This document shows, one piece after another, positions 1-9,222 of a stretch of 64,000 bases of DNA. Position 1 is the stretch's first letter; each line of letters starts with the position of its first letter. Under the pieces are notes generated by a model. It saw only the letters and a program-made list of their open reading frames with translations. It had not been told where the DNA came from and made no database searches. The DNA comes from an uncultured Rhodospirillaceae bacterium. GTDB lineage: Bacteria; Pseudomonadota; Alphaproteobacteria; Azospirillales; Azospirillaceae. The DNA lies in NCBI GenBank assembly GCA_937927415.1, contig CALBDS010000003.1, positions 310,001-374,000 on the forward strand, read 5' to 3'. The translations under genes were made by a program, and so were the position numbers.

Positions 1-869
1 CGCAACGGGCGATCGAAGAGTATGTCGAGCGACGGATCGAAAGCCTCGGTGGTCGCGGGTTCCGGCTGGCAGACATGATCTGGTCGCTCGACCACCAGGA
101 AGTGGAGCTTTCCGTTCGGCAGGTCATGCAGAAACGGATCGCCGCGCTGTGTGGGATTCTGGCTCAGTACAATTGTGATCTGCTGCTGCTTGCCGGACGC
201 CCGACGCTCATGCCGGTGGTGCGCGAACTCTTCGTGTCGTTCTTGCCGGTGTCACCCGACCGGATCGTCAATCTGGGCCGATACCGTATCGGCACCTGGT
301 ACCCATTTTCCGACGCCAAGGGGGTCATTCACGACCCCAAGACCTGCGTCACCGTCGGCGCTGCGGTGGCTCTCATGGCAGGAAATCTGTCCCGGCTGGA
401 ACGCTTCCGGATCGATACCATCCATCTGCGCAGAAACGTTCATTCGACGGCGGCCTACATCGGCACCTTCAACCCGCAGCACCAAAAACTCGACGATGTG
501 GTTCTCGGGCCGGATCCGGAGCACAGTCATGGCACGCTTCTCTTCAACGGCGACACCTTGATCGGTATGCGCCAGCTCCCCGGCGATGGGTGGATCGCCT
601 CCCCGCTCGGCAAGCTGCGATTCCGACCGCCGAGGGCTGAAGAGAGTGAATCCCCGGCGGAGCGGCTGCGCAATCGGCTTCCCCTGTCGGTAACGCTGAA
701 GCGCGACCCCACCCGGCCGGAACTGCGCGAAACCATCCGTCGGGCGGAGGTCCTGGACAACCAGGGCCAGCCGGTCGGCGGCGATCCGCTGGAACTGAAG
801 CCCCAGTCGCTTGCCTCCGAGGCCGGGCATTGGCTCGACACCGGCACGTTCTTCCTTTCCAAGTTCTAA
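1..869 (+). CDS. srfB: SrfB-family protein, C-terminal part (start lies left of the window)
   Basis: The frame is open from base 3, so about 288 C-terminal residues are visible and the start is missing. The segment LLLLAGRPTLMPVV followed about 50 residues later by TVGAAVALMAG matches the order of the last adenosine-pocket elements of Hsp70/actin-fold (ASKHA) ATPases, which is what SrfB proteins are expected to be. The end of the protein (DTGTFFLSKF) is hydrophilic with no membrane segment, so it is probably cytoplasmic. It is the first visible gene of a run with a coiled-coil protein, an SrfC-like P-loop protein and a TAXI binding protein, 20 bases upstream of the next start. SrfB is named as a putative virulence factor in enterobacteria, but its biochemical role is not established. 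The family assignment rests on motif pattern and on the neighbouring SrfC. Confidence 0.72.
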   Translation, partial: QRAIEEYVERRIESLGGRGFRLADMIWSLDHQEVELSVRQVMQKRIAALCGILAQYNCDLLLLAGRPTLMPVVRELFVSFLPVSPDRIVNLGRYRIGTWYPFSDAKGVIHDPKTCVTVGAAVALMAGNLSRLERFRIDTIHLRRNVHSTAAYIGTFNPQHQKLDDVVLGPDPEHSHGTLLFNGDTLIGMRQLPGDGWIASPLGKLRFRPPRAEESESPAERLRNRLPLSVTLKRDPTRPELRETIRRAEVLDNQGQPVGGDPLELKPQSLASEAGHWLDTGTFFLSKF

Positions 870-889
870 GTCAGCGAAGGGATTCGCCC

Positions 890-1927
890 GTGTCCGACAA
901 GACATCGATCCGTGCGCCCCTTCCGGGGCAACAAAAAAAGGACCCCGCCGCGACACCTCCCCCGGCGCCGCGCATCAGCCAACCGCTGGCCGAGCGGCCC
1001 GAACCGCCGGCACCACCGGAGCCGGCACCGCGCGCCCAGCCGGCTCCGGTGGTGCCGCCGCCCGCACAGGCGATGGAGGACGGTTTTCCCAATGTGGATG
1101 ACCTTGCCCGACTGCTGGTCGAATTGGCCGGACCGGACGCTTTTGCCGAATTGGCGGCCAACCCACGGCTTCGCGTTCCCTTGCCGGACGAAGACGATGG
1201 CGACGCGGCTCCACCCGCGCAGGCATGGCTCGCCAGCGTGCTGCGTGCGTTCATGACGATGGACAGCCTGCGGCGGCTGCAAGCCGGGTTGCGGGCCAGC
1301 CTTGGTGAGCTTCACCAGCGGCTGGCGGATGAGACCGCCCGGTGCCAGCAGGCTGAAGCCGCCCTCGCCGATCGCGATGCAAAGATCGTGGCGCTGGAAC
1401 GCCGGCTGTCCGACACCACTGTGCAGCAACACCGCGCCAAGGAGGCGTTGCACCGGACCTTGCCGATCGCCCCGCTGATCGAGCAGAGCTTTGGGTCCGA
1501 TCCCCGGATCGCCGAGGTGCGCGGGGCATTGCGCAGCGCCCTGGATCAGCCGTCCGAGGCGCTCGGGCCCTTCGTGATCGGCTTCTGCCTGGGCTGGATC
1601 GAGGTCCGACTGGGGTTGGCGGAAAGCGCCGTGGACGAGCACGCCAAAGTCGAACGGCTCGGCCGCGCCCTGCGGTCGCTGCTGGCACGGCTCTCCGGAC
1701 TGTACATCCCAGAACGGCGGGACATCCTGCGCAGCGTCGGTGCCTATGTCTCGGCGCATTTCCTCGAATACGACTTCGTTTCGCCCGAGGACTGGCGGGA
1801 CGTCGATCCGTCGGTCCACAACGCCGGGGGTATCGGCGGACATTCGGTCAAGGAAGGGATCAGTTACGCCGTGCTGCGCCGCGGAAATCGGCAGACCGTC
1901 ATCCATGCCGACATCCTCGTTGAATGA
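890..1927 (+). CDS. Unknown coiled-coil protein between srfB and srfC
   Basis: I do not recognise a family. I chose the GTG at 890 because AAGG lies just upstream and the longer in-frame start at 830 would run back into srfB. The 345-residue product has a Pro/Ala/Glu-rich, probably disordered stretch at residues 20-60. A helical region follows, then a clear heptad-like coiled coil at about residues 135-190 (QRLADETARCQQAEAALA and onward). The C-terminal 150 residues look globular and helical. There is no signal peptide or membrane segment. It lies 20 bases after srfB and 55 bases before the srfC-like gene, so the three are probably co-transcribed. It could be an adaptor that brings the two NTPases together, or a divergent SrfA; both are guesses from position. 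Confidence 0.7.
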   Translation: MSDKTSIRAPLPGQQKKDPAATPPPAPRISQPLAERPEPPAPPEPAPRAQPAPVVPPPAQAMEDGFPNVDDLARLLVELAGPDAFAELAANPRLRVPLPDEDDGDAAPPAQAWLASVLRAFMTMDSLRRLQAGLRASLGELHQRLADETARCQQAEAALADRDAKIVALERRLSDTTVQQHRAKEALHRTLPIAPLIEQSFGSDPRIAEVRGALRSALDQPSEALGPFVIGFCLGWIEVRLGLAESAVDEHAKVERLGRALRSLLARLSGLYIPERRDILRSVGAYVSAHFLEYDFVSPEDWRDVDPSVHNAGGIGGHSVKEGISYAVLRRGNRQTVIHADILVE

Positions 1928-1982
1928 CCATCCCAAACCACCCCGCCGCGAAGCGGACCACAGCGAAACAGGAGGGAAGACG

Positions 1983-4691
1983 ATGACCGTGGGAAACGCC
2001 GGTGCCGTGGCGGTGGCGAGCAAGGCCCTGATGAGCGCGATTGAGGACGGCATCGCCTGGACCCTGGACCATCTTGACCGAAGCCAGGGGCAGCAGGACA
2101 TGCTGGGCCGCCTGAAAGAGTTCCGCCGCCGCGGCCGGCGGCTGGCCCGGGCCGCCGCCATGCGCCCGGCCATCGGGGTGTTCGGGGCAAGCCAGAGCGG
2201 CAAGTCCTATCTGGTGTCCAACATGGTCCGCATCCATGAATCGCAGCCGCTGGAGGTGCTGCTGCCGGACGGGACGCGGCGTGATTTCGAACGCGACCTC
2301 AACCCTCCAGGTGGTCAGGAATCCACCGGGGCGGTCACGCGCTTCACCATCAAGGAGACGCGGCTCTCCGGTCAGGACGGCGTGCAACTTGAACTGCTCA
2401 ACCAGGCCGAACTGGCCGCCATCCTCGCCCATGGCTATCTGGCCAACGTGCTGGTTGACGGTACCGCCAAGCCGGTGGACCGCGAGGCGCTGCAGGCAAC
2501 CTTCTCCCGGCTGCGCGGGCGCATGCAGGCATCGGCGTGTGACGGGCTGGACGAGGATGACGTTTTCGACCTGCGGGACTACCTGGAACGGAACTGTCCT
2601 TCCGAGGTCCGCATCATCGACCTGAAGCGCCTGGGCTTCTGGGAGGATCTGGCAGAGGTGGCACCCCGCGTCACCGCCGAGGAACGGTGGGAGCTGTTCC
2701 ACTTCCTATGGGAGCAGATCGCCTCGATCACTGATGTTTTCCGTAAACTCACCAACGGCCTGCGACAGCTTGGTTTCGCGCGCCATGCCGCCACGGTGGT
2801 GGACGCGCTCACCCCCAAGCTGACGGATGAAAGGGAACCGCAACCGCGGACCCTGCTCGACGTCCGCGTGGTCATCGGGCTGGCCCAGCCGGTGGAAACC
2901 TTGCTATCGGTGGCGGTGGTCAGCCAATCGGGCCAGCGTTGCACCTTGCCGCGCAGCGTCATCACCGCGCTCGTCAAGGAGGTCACCCTGACGATCCCGC
3001 CCGAAAGCGCCCTGCAGCCAAACCTCCGTTTTCTGGAAACGGCGGATATCCTCGATTTTCCTGGGGCGCGGCCCTCTCAGATCATCCATTCGGCCAAGCT
3101 GCAACCGACGCATATCGACTTTGTGGTGTCAATCAAAGAAGTGTTCGTCCGCGGCAAGGTCTCATTCCTGTTCGAAAGCTACGATCACGAGTTCCGAATC
3201 AACACGCTGATTATTGGTCAGAGCGACAGCAACATGAACGTCAAGGACGTGCCGATTCTGGCCTATGACTGGGTTGCCCGCAACATCGGCGCCTCGGCGA
3301 AGGCCCGTGCCGGCCGACCCAGCCGGTTCTTCCTTGCCTTCACCTTCTGGAACAACGAGTTGCAAAAGCAGGCAGGATCGGTCGCCGAACACGGAGCCAA
3401 ATGGCAGGCCCGCATCGCCAAGAACCTGTTGGAAGAATGGCAGCACGCCCAGGCAGACGACAAATGGTTGGCACAATGGGCGGGTACGCAGCCGTTCAAC
3501 AACTGCTTCTTCATCCGGGATCCTCGTTACTCTAAAGCGACCCATGAAACATCGAACGGGGTGGAGATTGGGATTCGACCGGAGTTCAACCACCAGTTCC
3601 AGCAGATGCAGCAGTCTTTCACCACGTCTCCTCTCGTGGCCCAACATGTTGCCGACCCGGTACGGATGTGGGAGGAAACCACCCAGCCGAACCGCACCGG
3701 CTGCCAATACCTGCTGACAGTGCTGGATCAAACGGTGACCGCCGGCGACAAGGATGAACAGATCCTGCCGCATCTTACGGCGCTGCGGCAAGACGTGCAT
3801 GCCGTGCTTGCCGCCAAGCATCACAGCGAAGACCTGGTGCGTGAACGGGAAAAAGCGGAAAGAAATGGCCGCATCGTCGGCGCTGCACTGTGGCAAATGC
3901 TGCAAAAAAACACTCTCGGCCTTCTGCTTGAGCGGCTTTACCTGCCGGAAGACGTCGCCTGGACAGTCTATTACGGGATCGAAAATCCGGCCTTGGGAAC
4001 AGCATCGGAAAGCATGGCCGACGATGACGGACTTGCCGGCGGTCTGTCCGACATCAACGCCACCGACTTCTTCGACTGGGCTGGCGATATCATCCTCGAA
4101 CCGCGGGTTCAGAAGGCGCCAAAGGTGCGGCAACTCATCTGGCACAAGGCCGACGCCTTCGCCGACGATCTGATGGACCGCTGGCACAACCTTTTGGGCG
4201 AGTTGACCGAAAACGCGTTGTTATCGCGCCGCCTCGGCTTGCAGACAGAGCAAGCCCAGGTGCTGGTTGCTGGCGTCAAGGATGCCGCGCGACGCATCGG
4301 GCTGCGTGACCGGATCCGTAGCGCGGTGAAGGAGGGACTTGATGGCGCCAACAGTCATCTCTGGATCGACATGTACGCTCGCGTCGCGGCGCAGATCGTC
4401 AACGACTTCATCAATGATATGGACTGGCGCCGTGTTCCCGAAGACCAGCGCCCGAAGGTGTCCCTCCCCCGCCTTGGCCGCAAGGTCGCGATCTTCGCTC
4501 AATGGAACAGTGATGTTCCTGAAATAGAAAGCCTGTCTCTCGAAGACAACGGGGGAGGCATTGTGTTTCCTGTCTTCTGGATTCAGGGGTTGTACTCGGC
4601 AATTCTGGCCAATGCCGAAGAAATTTCATTTGACATCGAAGCGAACCGACAACTCGGGAGCATTCTGGAACGAATGAAGCTGGTGTCGTGA
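1983..4691 (+). CDS. srfC: SrfC-like large P-loop NTPase
   Basis: A 902-residue protein starting at ATG 1983 behind a strong GGAGGG site; longer in-frame starts would overlap the previous gene. A Walker A motif (GASQSGKS, residues 68-75) sits near the N-terminus, and ADILDFPGAR near residue 358 has the DxPG form of a G3/Walker B element of GTPases. The rest is long and mostly helical with no membrane segment. Length and motif positions fit the putative virulence factor SrfC, which suggests a large dynamin-like or other GTPase. The nucleotide has not been shown by the sequence. It follows srfB and the coiled-coil gene in one direction and its stop lies 32 bases before the TAXI gene. A mechanochemical partner role for SrfB is inference only. 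Confidence 0.75.
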   Translation: MTVGNAGAVAVASKALMSAIEDGIAWTLDHLDRSQGQQDMLGRLKEFRRRGRRLARAAAMRPAIGVFGASQSGKSYLVSNMVRIHESQPLEVLLPDGTRRDFERDLNPPGGQESTGAVTRFTIKETRLSGQDGVQLELLNQAELAAILAHGYLANVLVDGTAKPVDREALQATFSRLRGRMQASACDGLDEDDVFDLRDYLERNCPSEVRIIDLKRLGFWEDLAEVAPRVTAEERWELFHFLWEQIASITDVFRKLTNGLRQLGFARHAATVVDALTPKLTDEREPQPRTLLDVRVVIGLAQPVETLLSVAVVSQSGQRCTLPRSVITALVKEVTLTIPPESALQPNLRFLETADILDFPGARPSQIIHSAKLQPTHIDFVVSIKEVFVRGKVSFLFESYDHEFRINTLIIGQSDSNMNVKDVPILAYDWVARNIGASAKARAGRPSRFFLAFTFWNNELQKQAGSVAEHGAKWQARIAKNLLEEWQHAQADDKWLAQWAGTQPFNNCFFIRDPRYSKATHETSNGVEIGIRPEFNHQFQQMQQSFTTSPLVAQHVADPVRMWEETTQPNRTGCQYLLTVLDQTVTAGDKDEQILPHLTALRQDVHAVLAAKHHSEDLVREREKAERNGRIVGAALWQMLQKNTLGLLLERLYLPEDVAWTVYYGIENPALGTASESMADDDGLAGGLSDINATDFFDWAGDIILEPRVQKAPKVRQLIWHKADAFADDLMDRWHNLLGELTENALLSRRLGLQTEQAQVLVAGVKDAARRIGLRDRIRSAVKEGLDGANSHLWIDMYARVAAQIVNDFINDMDWRRVPEDQRPKVSLPRLGRKVAIFAQWNSDVPEIESLSLEDNGGGIVFPVFWIQGLYSAILANAEEISFDIEANRQLGSILERMKLVS

Positions 4692-4723
4692 CGCACCCTT
4701 TCGACAACAGGAAAGGGACAACA

Positions 4724-5815
4724 GTGGAGACGGTTATGCGGAAGGCAAGTATATTCATTGTCATGCAGGCGGTCGTCGCCCTGATGGCGTTCGAAGCGGG
4801 TGCTCAGGGCACCGGGGCGTTTCCCGCCTGCCCTAATCCCAAAGGACATTGCGTTGCGACCGGCAACGCCAAGTTCACCTATTACCAGATCGGCAAGGAT
4901 CTGTCGGAAAAGGTCGCCCCAACGGCGGGCGTGAATCTGATACAGATTGAAAGCGCCGGATCAGCGGAAAATGTTCGCCGGATGCGCTTCCAACGCGGTG
5001 TCAAGCTGGCGATCGTCCAATCGGATGTCCTGCTCTACTTCCGCAACCTAGCGGATGCGGGGAATAGCGAGGCACAGGAACTGCTTGATCCGCTGCGCGT
5101 TATGCTGCCCTTATACAACGAAGAAGTGCATGTTCTGGCCCGCATTCCGCCAAACGACCCGAATGGGGGATTGAAATACATCCATGAACTGGAGAACCGG
5201 AAGATCGCGGTAGGGCCACAGGATGGTGGATCGGCGATGACGGCAATTCTGGCCTACTCGCTGCTGTTTGGGAAGACTCCTGATCCGGCGAACCTCCACT
5301 TCTCATCGGTTGAGGATGCCATGTCGGCATTGTCTGCCGGGACGGTTGACGCTTATCTGATGGTCGCCGGCCAGCCGGCGAGCCGTTTCGCCAGTATCTC
5401 GGCGGAGGGCAAGGATATCATTCGACTGCTCGCCCTCGATCCGTCTCATCCATCGACCAACCGTCTTTTGCAAGGCCCGTACTATACGTCTGAAATCAAG
5501 GCTTCAAACTATGCTTGGCTGCCACAGGACACGCTGACCTTTTCAGTCAAGGCTTACCTGATCTCACAGCGTTACGTCAACGCCGACACCCGCAAGGATA
5601 TTACCGCCTTGATGAGAACTCTGTGCCAGAAACTTCCCGACTTGCAGGCGAACGCGCATGCAAAGTGGAGGCAGGTGTCGATTTCGAGCGCGCCGCTGCC
5701 CGGCGGCTGGAAGTATTCCGAAGACGCTCTGGTTGCCCTACGATCCCCCGATTGCAGCATGCCGGCAACCTGCACCTCGATTGATAGGGTACTCCGTATC
5801 CCTGGCTGCTCCTGA
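4724..5815 (+). CDS. TAXI-family periplasmic binding protein (TRAP type)
   Basis: I placed the start at GTG 4724 (363 residues), because GAAAGGGA lies just upstream; GTG 4688 inside srfC and ATG 4736 are alternatives. A short basic head and hydrophobic stretch ending near EAGAQG form a Sec signal peptide. The mature protein begins with the pattern of TAXI proteins: TYYQIGKDLSEKVAP, then VNLIQIESAGSAENVRRM and IVQSDV. These bind small anions such as glutamate in TRAP transporters. No TRAP membrane subunit is encoded next to it, so this is an orphan binding protein that may act as a sensor. Four cysteines near the C-terminus (CQKL, CSMPATCTS, IPGC) may form disulphides. Its position directly behind srfC suggests co-expression with the Srf system. 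Confidence 0.8.
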   Translation: METVMRKASIFIVMQAVVALMAFEAGAQGTGAFPACPNPKGHCVATGNAKFTYYQIGKDLSEKVAPTAGVNLIQIESAGSAENVRRMRFQRGVKLAIVQSDVLLYFRNLADAGNSEAQELLDPLRVMLPLYNEEVHVLARIPPNDPNGGLKYIHELENRKIAVGPQDGGSAMTAILAYSLLFGKTPDPANLHFSSVEDAMSALSAGTVDAYLMVAGQPASRFASISAEGKDIIRLLALDPSHPSTNRLLQGPYYTSEIKASNYAWLPQDTLTFSVKAYLISQRYVNADTRKDITALMRTLCQKLPDLQANAHAKWRQVSISSAPLPGGWKYSEDALVALRSPDCSMPATCTSIDRVLRIPGCS

Positions 5816-5844
5816 GGGAACTGAACCACGCCGGTTTTCCCGAA

Positions 5845-5871
5845 GACCCCGTTTCTTGAAAAAATGGGGTC
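5845..5871. terminator. Possible hairpin between convergent genes
   Basis: GACCCC at 5845-5850 can pair with GGGGTC at 5866-5871 around a 15-base loop that contains an A-run. It lies between the convergent TAXI and amidohydrolase genes. The stem is short, so a terminator role is only plausible. Confidence 0.35.
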
Positions 5872-5892
5872 ATGCGGCGGGTGAGACGTTGG

Positions 5893-7134
5893 TCATGGGG
5901 ACGGACCCTCGAAACATTCGATGAAACGGAGCAGGGTGCGCGCACCGGCCTCGGCATCGGCGGCGGTGACGGATTCGGCGGGGTTGTGGCTGATGCCGCC
6001 GCGGCAGCGGACGAACAGCATCCCCACCGGGCACAGGGCCGCCAGCGCCATGGCGTCGTGCCCGGCCCCGCTGGGCAGGCGGGGGGCGGCCAGGCCCTCG
6101 GCCCGCGCGGCGGCGTCCATCCGGGCGATCAGCGCGGGGGAACAGGCCACCGCCGGGGCGGCGTGGGTCGGGGTGATGGTCAGCGCCACCCCGCGGCGGG
6201 CGGCGATGGCGTGGAGCTGCGCGGTCACCGCCTCCAGTGCCGCGGTGCGGGCTTCATCCTGTTCGGCCCGCAGATCGATGGTGAAGCGGGCCTCGCCGGG
6301 GATGACGTTGACCGCCCCCGGTCCGGCGGACACCCGGCCCACGGTGCCGACCACCGGCGGGCGGCGGCGGCATTCGTCCTCCACCGCCAGGATCATCTCC
6401 GCCGCCGCGGTTAGGGCGTCGCGGCGCAGGTCCATGGGCACGGTGCCGGCGTGACCGGCCGTGCCGCCCACCCGCAGCGACAGCCGCACCGCCCCGGCGA
6501 TGGCGGTCACCACCCCCACCGGCTGGTCCAGGGATTCCAGCACCGGCCCCTGTTCGATGTGGAGTTCGGCATAGGCCAGGATCTCATCCGGGCGGCGGGC
6601 GGCGTCACCCACACGCGCCGGGTCCAGCCCCCAGTCGGCCAGCGCCCGGGCCAGGGTCACCCCGTCCCCGTCGGTTGCCGCCAGGGCCGCGGGATCGAAG
6701 GTGCCGGCCACCGCGCGGGACCCGATCAGGGTGCTTTGAAAGCGGGTGCCCTCCTCGTCGCCGAAGCCGATCACCTCCACCGCAAAGGGCAGACGGCGGC
6801 CGCGGCGGTGCAAATCCTCCACGCAGGCGACGGCGGCCAGCACCCCCAGCATCCCGTCGTACCGCCCGGCATCGCGCACGGTGTCGAGGTGGGAGCCGAG
6901 CAGCAGCGCCGGGGCGCCGGGCCGGTCCCCCTCGTACCGTCCGACGATGTTGCCCACGGCATCGGTGCGCACCCCCATCCCGGCCGCGGCCATCCAATCC
7001 GCCACCAGGGCGTTGGCCCGGCGGTGCTCGTCGGTCAGGTACAGCCGGGTCAGACCGGGGCCGGCGGTGATCGCCGCCAGCGCGTCGGCCTGCGCCAGCA
7101 GCCCCGCCCCATCCAAAGGCGCGTTGCTCATCAT
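5893..7134 (-). CDS. M20-family amidohydrolase (allantoate / N-carbamoyl-amino-acid hydrolase type)
   Basis: A 413-residue cytoplasmic enzyme. The dinuclear-metal motifs of the AllC/HyuC/HydC group are present in order: GSHLDTV near residue 90, GFGDEEGTRF near 135, and AELHIEQGPVLE near 205. GTAGHAGTVPM marks the dimerisation-domain substrate pocket and SGAGHDAMA the late metal region. These enzymes split ureido or amide bonds, for example in N-carbamoyl-L-amino acids, allantoate or beta-ureidopropionate; the sequence alone does not decide which. The start ATG at 7134 overlaps the TGA of the upstream ABC ATPase (ATGA), so the two are translationally coupled. The transporter therefore probably imports the substrate of this enzyme, and the divergent RpiR protein is the likely regulator. 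Confidence 0.85.
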   Translation of the reverse strand: MMSNAPLDGAGLLAQADALAAITAGPGLTRLYLTDEHRRANALVADWMAAAGMGVRTDAVGNIVGRYEGDRPGAPALLLGSHLDTVRDAGRYDGMLGVLAAVACVEDLHRRGRRLPFAVEVIGFGDEEGTRFQSTLIGSRAVAGTFDPAALAATDGDGVTLARALADWGLDPARVGDAARRPDEILAYAELHIEQGPVLESLDQPVGVVTAIAGAVRLSLRVGGTAGHAGTVPMDLRRDALTAAAEMILAVEDECRRRPPVVGTVGRVSAGPGAVNVIPGEARFTIDLRAEQDEARTAALEAVTAQLHAIAARRGVALTITPTHAAPAVACSPALIARMDAAARAEGLAAPRLPSGAGHDAMALAALCPVGMLFVRCRGGISHNPAESVTAADAEAGARTLLRFIECFEGPSP

Positions 7135-7877
7135 GCCTGCCCGATCATGCCGATGAACTGGGCCAGTTCCGGCGTCTGGGGCCGGGTGAACACCGCGTCG
7201 GGCGCCCCCTGTTCGGCGATGCGGCCGCCGTGCATGAACACCAGCGTGTCGCACACCTCGCGCGCGAAGCGCATCTCGTGGGTGACCAGGATCAGGGTCA
7301 TGCCGTCCTCCGCCAGTTTGCGCACCACCGACAGCACCTCGTTCACCAGTTCGGGGTCGAGGGCCGAGGTGATCTCGTCGCACAGCAGCACCTTGGGCCG
7401 CATGGCCAGCGACCGGGCGATGGCGACCCGCTGCTGCTGCCCGCCCGACAGTTGGTCGGGGTAGGCATCGAACTTGTCGGCCAGACCGACCTTTGCCAGG
7501 GCGTCGCGGGCGATCTCCTCCACCTCCTTCTTCGATTGCTTCCGGACAACGGTGGGGGCCAGCATGACGTTGCGCCCGGCGGTCAGGTGGGGGAACAGGT
7601 TGAACTGCTGGAACACCATGCCGACCTGCAGCCGCAGGGGGCGCAGATCCTTCTGGCCGGCGTCCACCGCCTCGCCCGCCACCTCGATGGTGCCGGAATC
7701 GATGCGCTCCAACCCGTTGATGGTGCGCAGCAGGGTACTTTTCCCCGATCCGCTGCGCCCGATCATCGCCACCACCTCGCCTTCCGTGACCTTGAGGTCG
7801 ATGCCCTTCAGCACCTCCAGCGGGCCATAGGACTTGCGGATGCCGTGCAGCTTCACCAGCGGATTAGCGTGCGACAT
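7131..7877 (-). CDS. Polar amino acid ABC transporter ATPase
   Basis: A 248-residue ATPase of the GlnQ/HisP type. It has Walker A GRSGSGKST, Q-loop FQQFNLFPH, the signature LSGGQQQRVAIARSLAM, Walker B VLLCDEITSALD and the switch histidine in ILVTHEM. I chose the ATG at 7877, which overlaps the end of the upstream permease gene by 14 bases. The only unusual point is DEITSALD where DEPTSALD is usual: isoleucine replaces the Walker B-proximal proline, a known natural variant. It energises the two permeases encoded just upstream and is coupled to the downstream amidohydrolase. Confidence 0.93.
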   Translation of the reverse strand: MSHANPLVKLHGIRKSYGPLEVLKGIDLKVTEGEVVAMIGRSGSGKSTLLRTINGLERIDSGTIEVAGEAVDAGQKDLRPLRLQVGMVFQQFNLFPHLTAGRNVMLAPTVVRKQSKKEVEEIARDALAKVGLADKFDAYPDQLSGGQQQRVAIARSLAMRPKVLLCDEITSALDPELVNEVLSVVRKLAEDGMTLILVTHEMRFAREVCDTLVFMHGGRIAEQGAPDAVFTRPQTPELAQFIGMIGQA

Positions 7878-8517
7878 GGACCAGATTCCTTTCCAGACGC
7901 CTGGCCGCCGCCGACAGCGGGTAGCACAGGACGAAATAGAACAGCCCCACCAGCCCATAGACCAGGAACGGCTGGAAGGTGGCGTTGACGATCATGGTTC
8001 CGGCCTTGGTCAGTTCCACGAAACCGATGATGGAGGTGACGGCGGTGCCCTTGATGACCTGCACCGAAAAGCCCACCGTGGGGGCAACCGCCAGCCGCAG
8101 CGCCTGGGGCAGGATCACATAGCGCATCTGCTGGCCGTAGCTCATGGCCAGGGCCGCCGACGCCTCCCACTGGCCGCGGGAGGTGGAGTCCACGCAGCCC
8201 CGCCAGATTTCCGCCAGATAGGCGCTGGTGAACAGGGTCAGCGCCACCGCCGCCGCCGCCCACGGCGTGGTTTCCACCCCCATCAGCGGCAGGGCGAAGA
8301 AGATCACGAAAAGCTGCATCAGCAGCGGCGTGCCCTGGAACAGCTCGATATAGAGCATGGCCGCCCGCCGCAGGGCCGGGACCGGCGCCACCCGCGCCAG
8401 GGTGACGGCCAGCCCCACCACCCCGCCGCAGGCAAAGGCCACCAGCGACAGCAGCACGGTCCACCGCGCCGCCAGCGCCAGATTGGACACGATGTCCCAC
8501 AGGGTGAAATCAACCAT
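7864..8517 (-). CDS. Amino acid ABC transporter permease
   Basis: A 217-residue HisM/GlnP-type inner membrane permease with about five hydrophobic segments. The family N-terminal core (ELFQGTPLLMQLF) and the EAA loop (EASAALAMSYGQQMRYVILPQALR) that docks on the ATPase are both present. It overlaps its partner permease by 8 bases and the ATPase by 14, so the whole set is one operon read leftward from the binding-protein gene. Confidence 0.92.
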   Translation of the reverse strand: MVDFTLWDIVSNLALAARWTVLLSLVAFACGGVVGLAVTLARVAPVPALRRAAMLYIELFQGTPLLMQLFVIFFALPLMGVETTPWAAAAVALTLFTSAYLAEIWRGCVDSTSRGQWEASAALAMSYGQQMRYVILPQALRLAVAPTVGFSVQVIKGTAVTSIIGFVELTKAGTMIVNATFQPFLVYGLVGLFYFVLCYPLSAAARRLERNLVHVAR

Positions 8518-9181
8518 GGCGGCGTCTCCCGAATGCGGCCCCGCCCACCCGCGCCAGCACCCAGCGGGTGGCGACGGCCAACCCCAGATAAAGGGCGGTG
8601 GCGACGAAATAGACCTCGAAGGGGCGGAAGTTGCGCGACTGGATGAAGTTGGCGGCGAAGCTCAACTCTTCCACCGCGATCTGGGAACAGACCGACGACC
8701 CCAGCATGACGATCACCACCTGGCTGGACAGCGCCGGCCAGATGCGGCGCAGGGCCGGCACCAGAATCACATGGCGGAAGACCTGCGCCCGGCTCATGGC
8801 CAGGCTTTCCCCCGCCTCGATCTGGCCGCGGGGGGTGGCCTCGATGCCGGCGCGGATGATCTCGGTGGAATAGGCGCCGAGGTTGATGACCATCGCCAGC
8901 AACGCCGCCTGCCATTCCCCGATCCGGATGCCCAGCGACGGCAGGCCGAAGAAGACGAAGAACAACTGCACCAGAAACGGGGTGTTGCGGATGGCTTCGA
9001 CATAGACCGCCACCAGCCGCCGGGGCAGCGGGTGGGACGCGGTGCGGGCGGCGGCCCCCGCCACCCCCACCGCGATGCCGAGCGCCGTGCTGGCGACCGT
9101 CAGGACGACGGTCAGGGCAAGGCCGTGGGCCAGCACCGGCGCGTAATCCCACACCGCCGCGAAATCGAAACGGTATGCCAT
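8510..9181 (-). CDS. Amino acid ABC transporter permease
   Basis: A 223-residue HisQ-like permease, partner of the next gene in the operon. IRNTPFLVQLFFVFFGLP and the EAA loop EAGESLAMSRAQVFRHVIL are typical. It is separated from the binding-protein gene by 194 bases that hold a run of hairpins, a common way to express more binding protein than membrane subunit. The ATG at 9181 has no strong Shine-Dalgarno sequence directly upstream; readthrough from the hairpin region may limit its translation. Confidence 0.92.
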   Translation of the reverse strand: MAYRFDFAAVWDYAPVLAHGLALTVVLTVASTALGIAVGVAGAAARTASHPLPRRLVAVYVEAIRNTPFLVQLFFVFFGLPSLGIRIGEWQAALLAMVINLGAYSTEIIRAGIEATPRGQIEAGESLAMSRAQVFRHVILVPALRRIWPALSSQVVIVMLGSSVCSQIAVEELSFAANFIQSRNFRPFEVYFVATALYLGLAVATRWVLARVGGAAFGRRRHG

Positions 9182-9222
9182 GGGTCAACGGCCCTTCCCT
9201 GCCATGTCCGTATCATACCATT

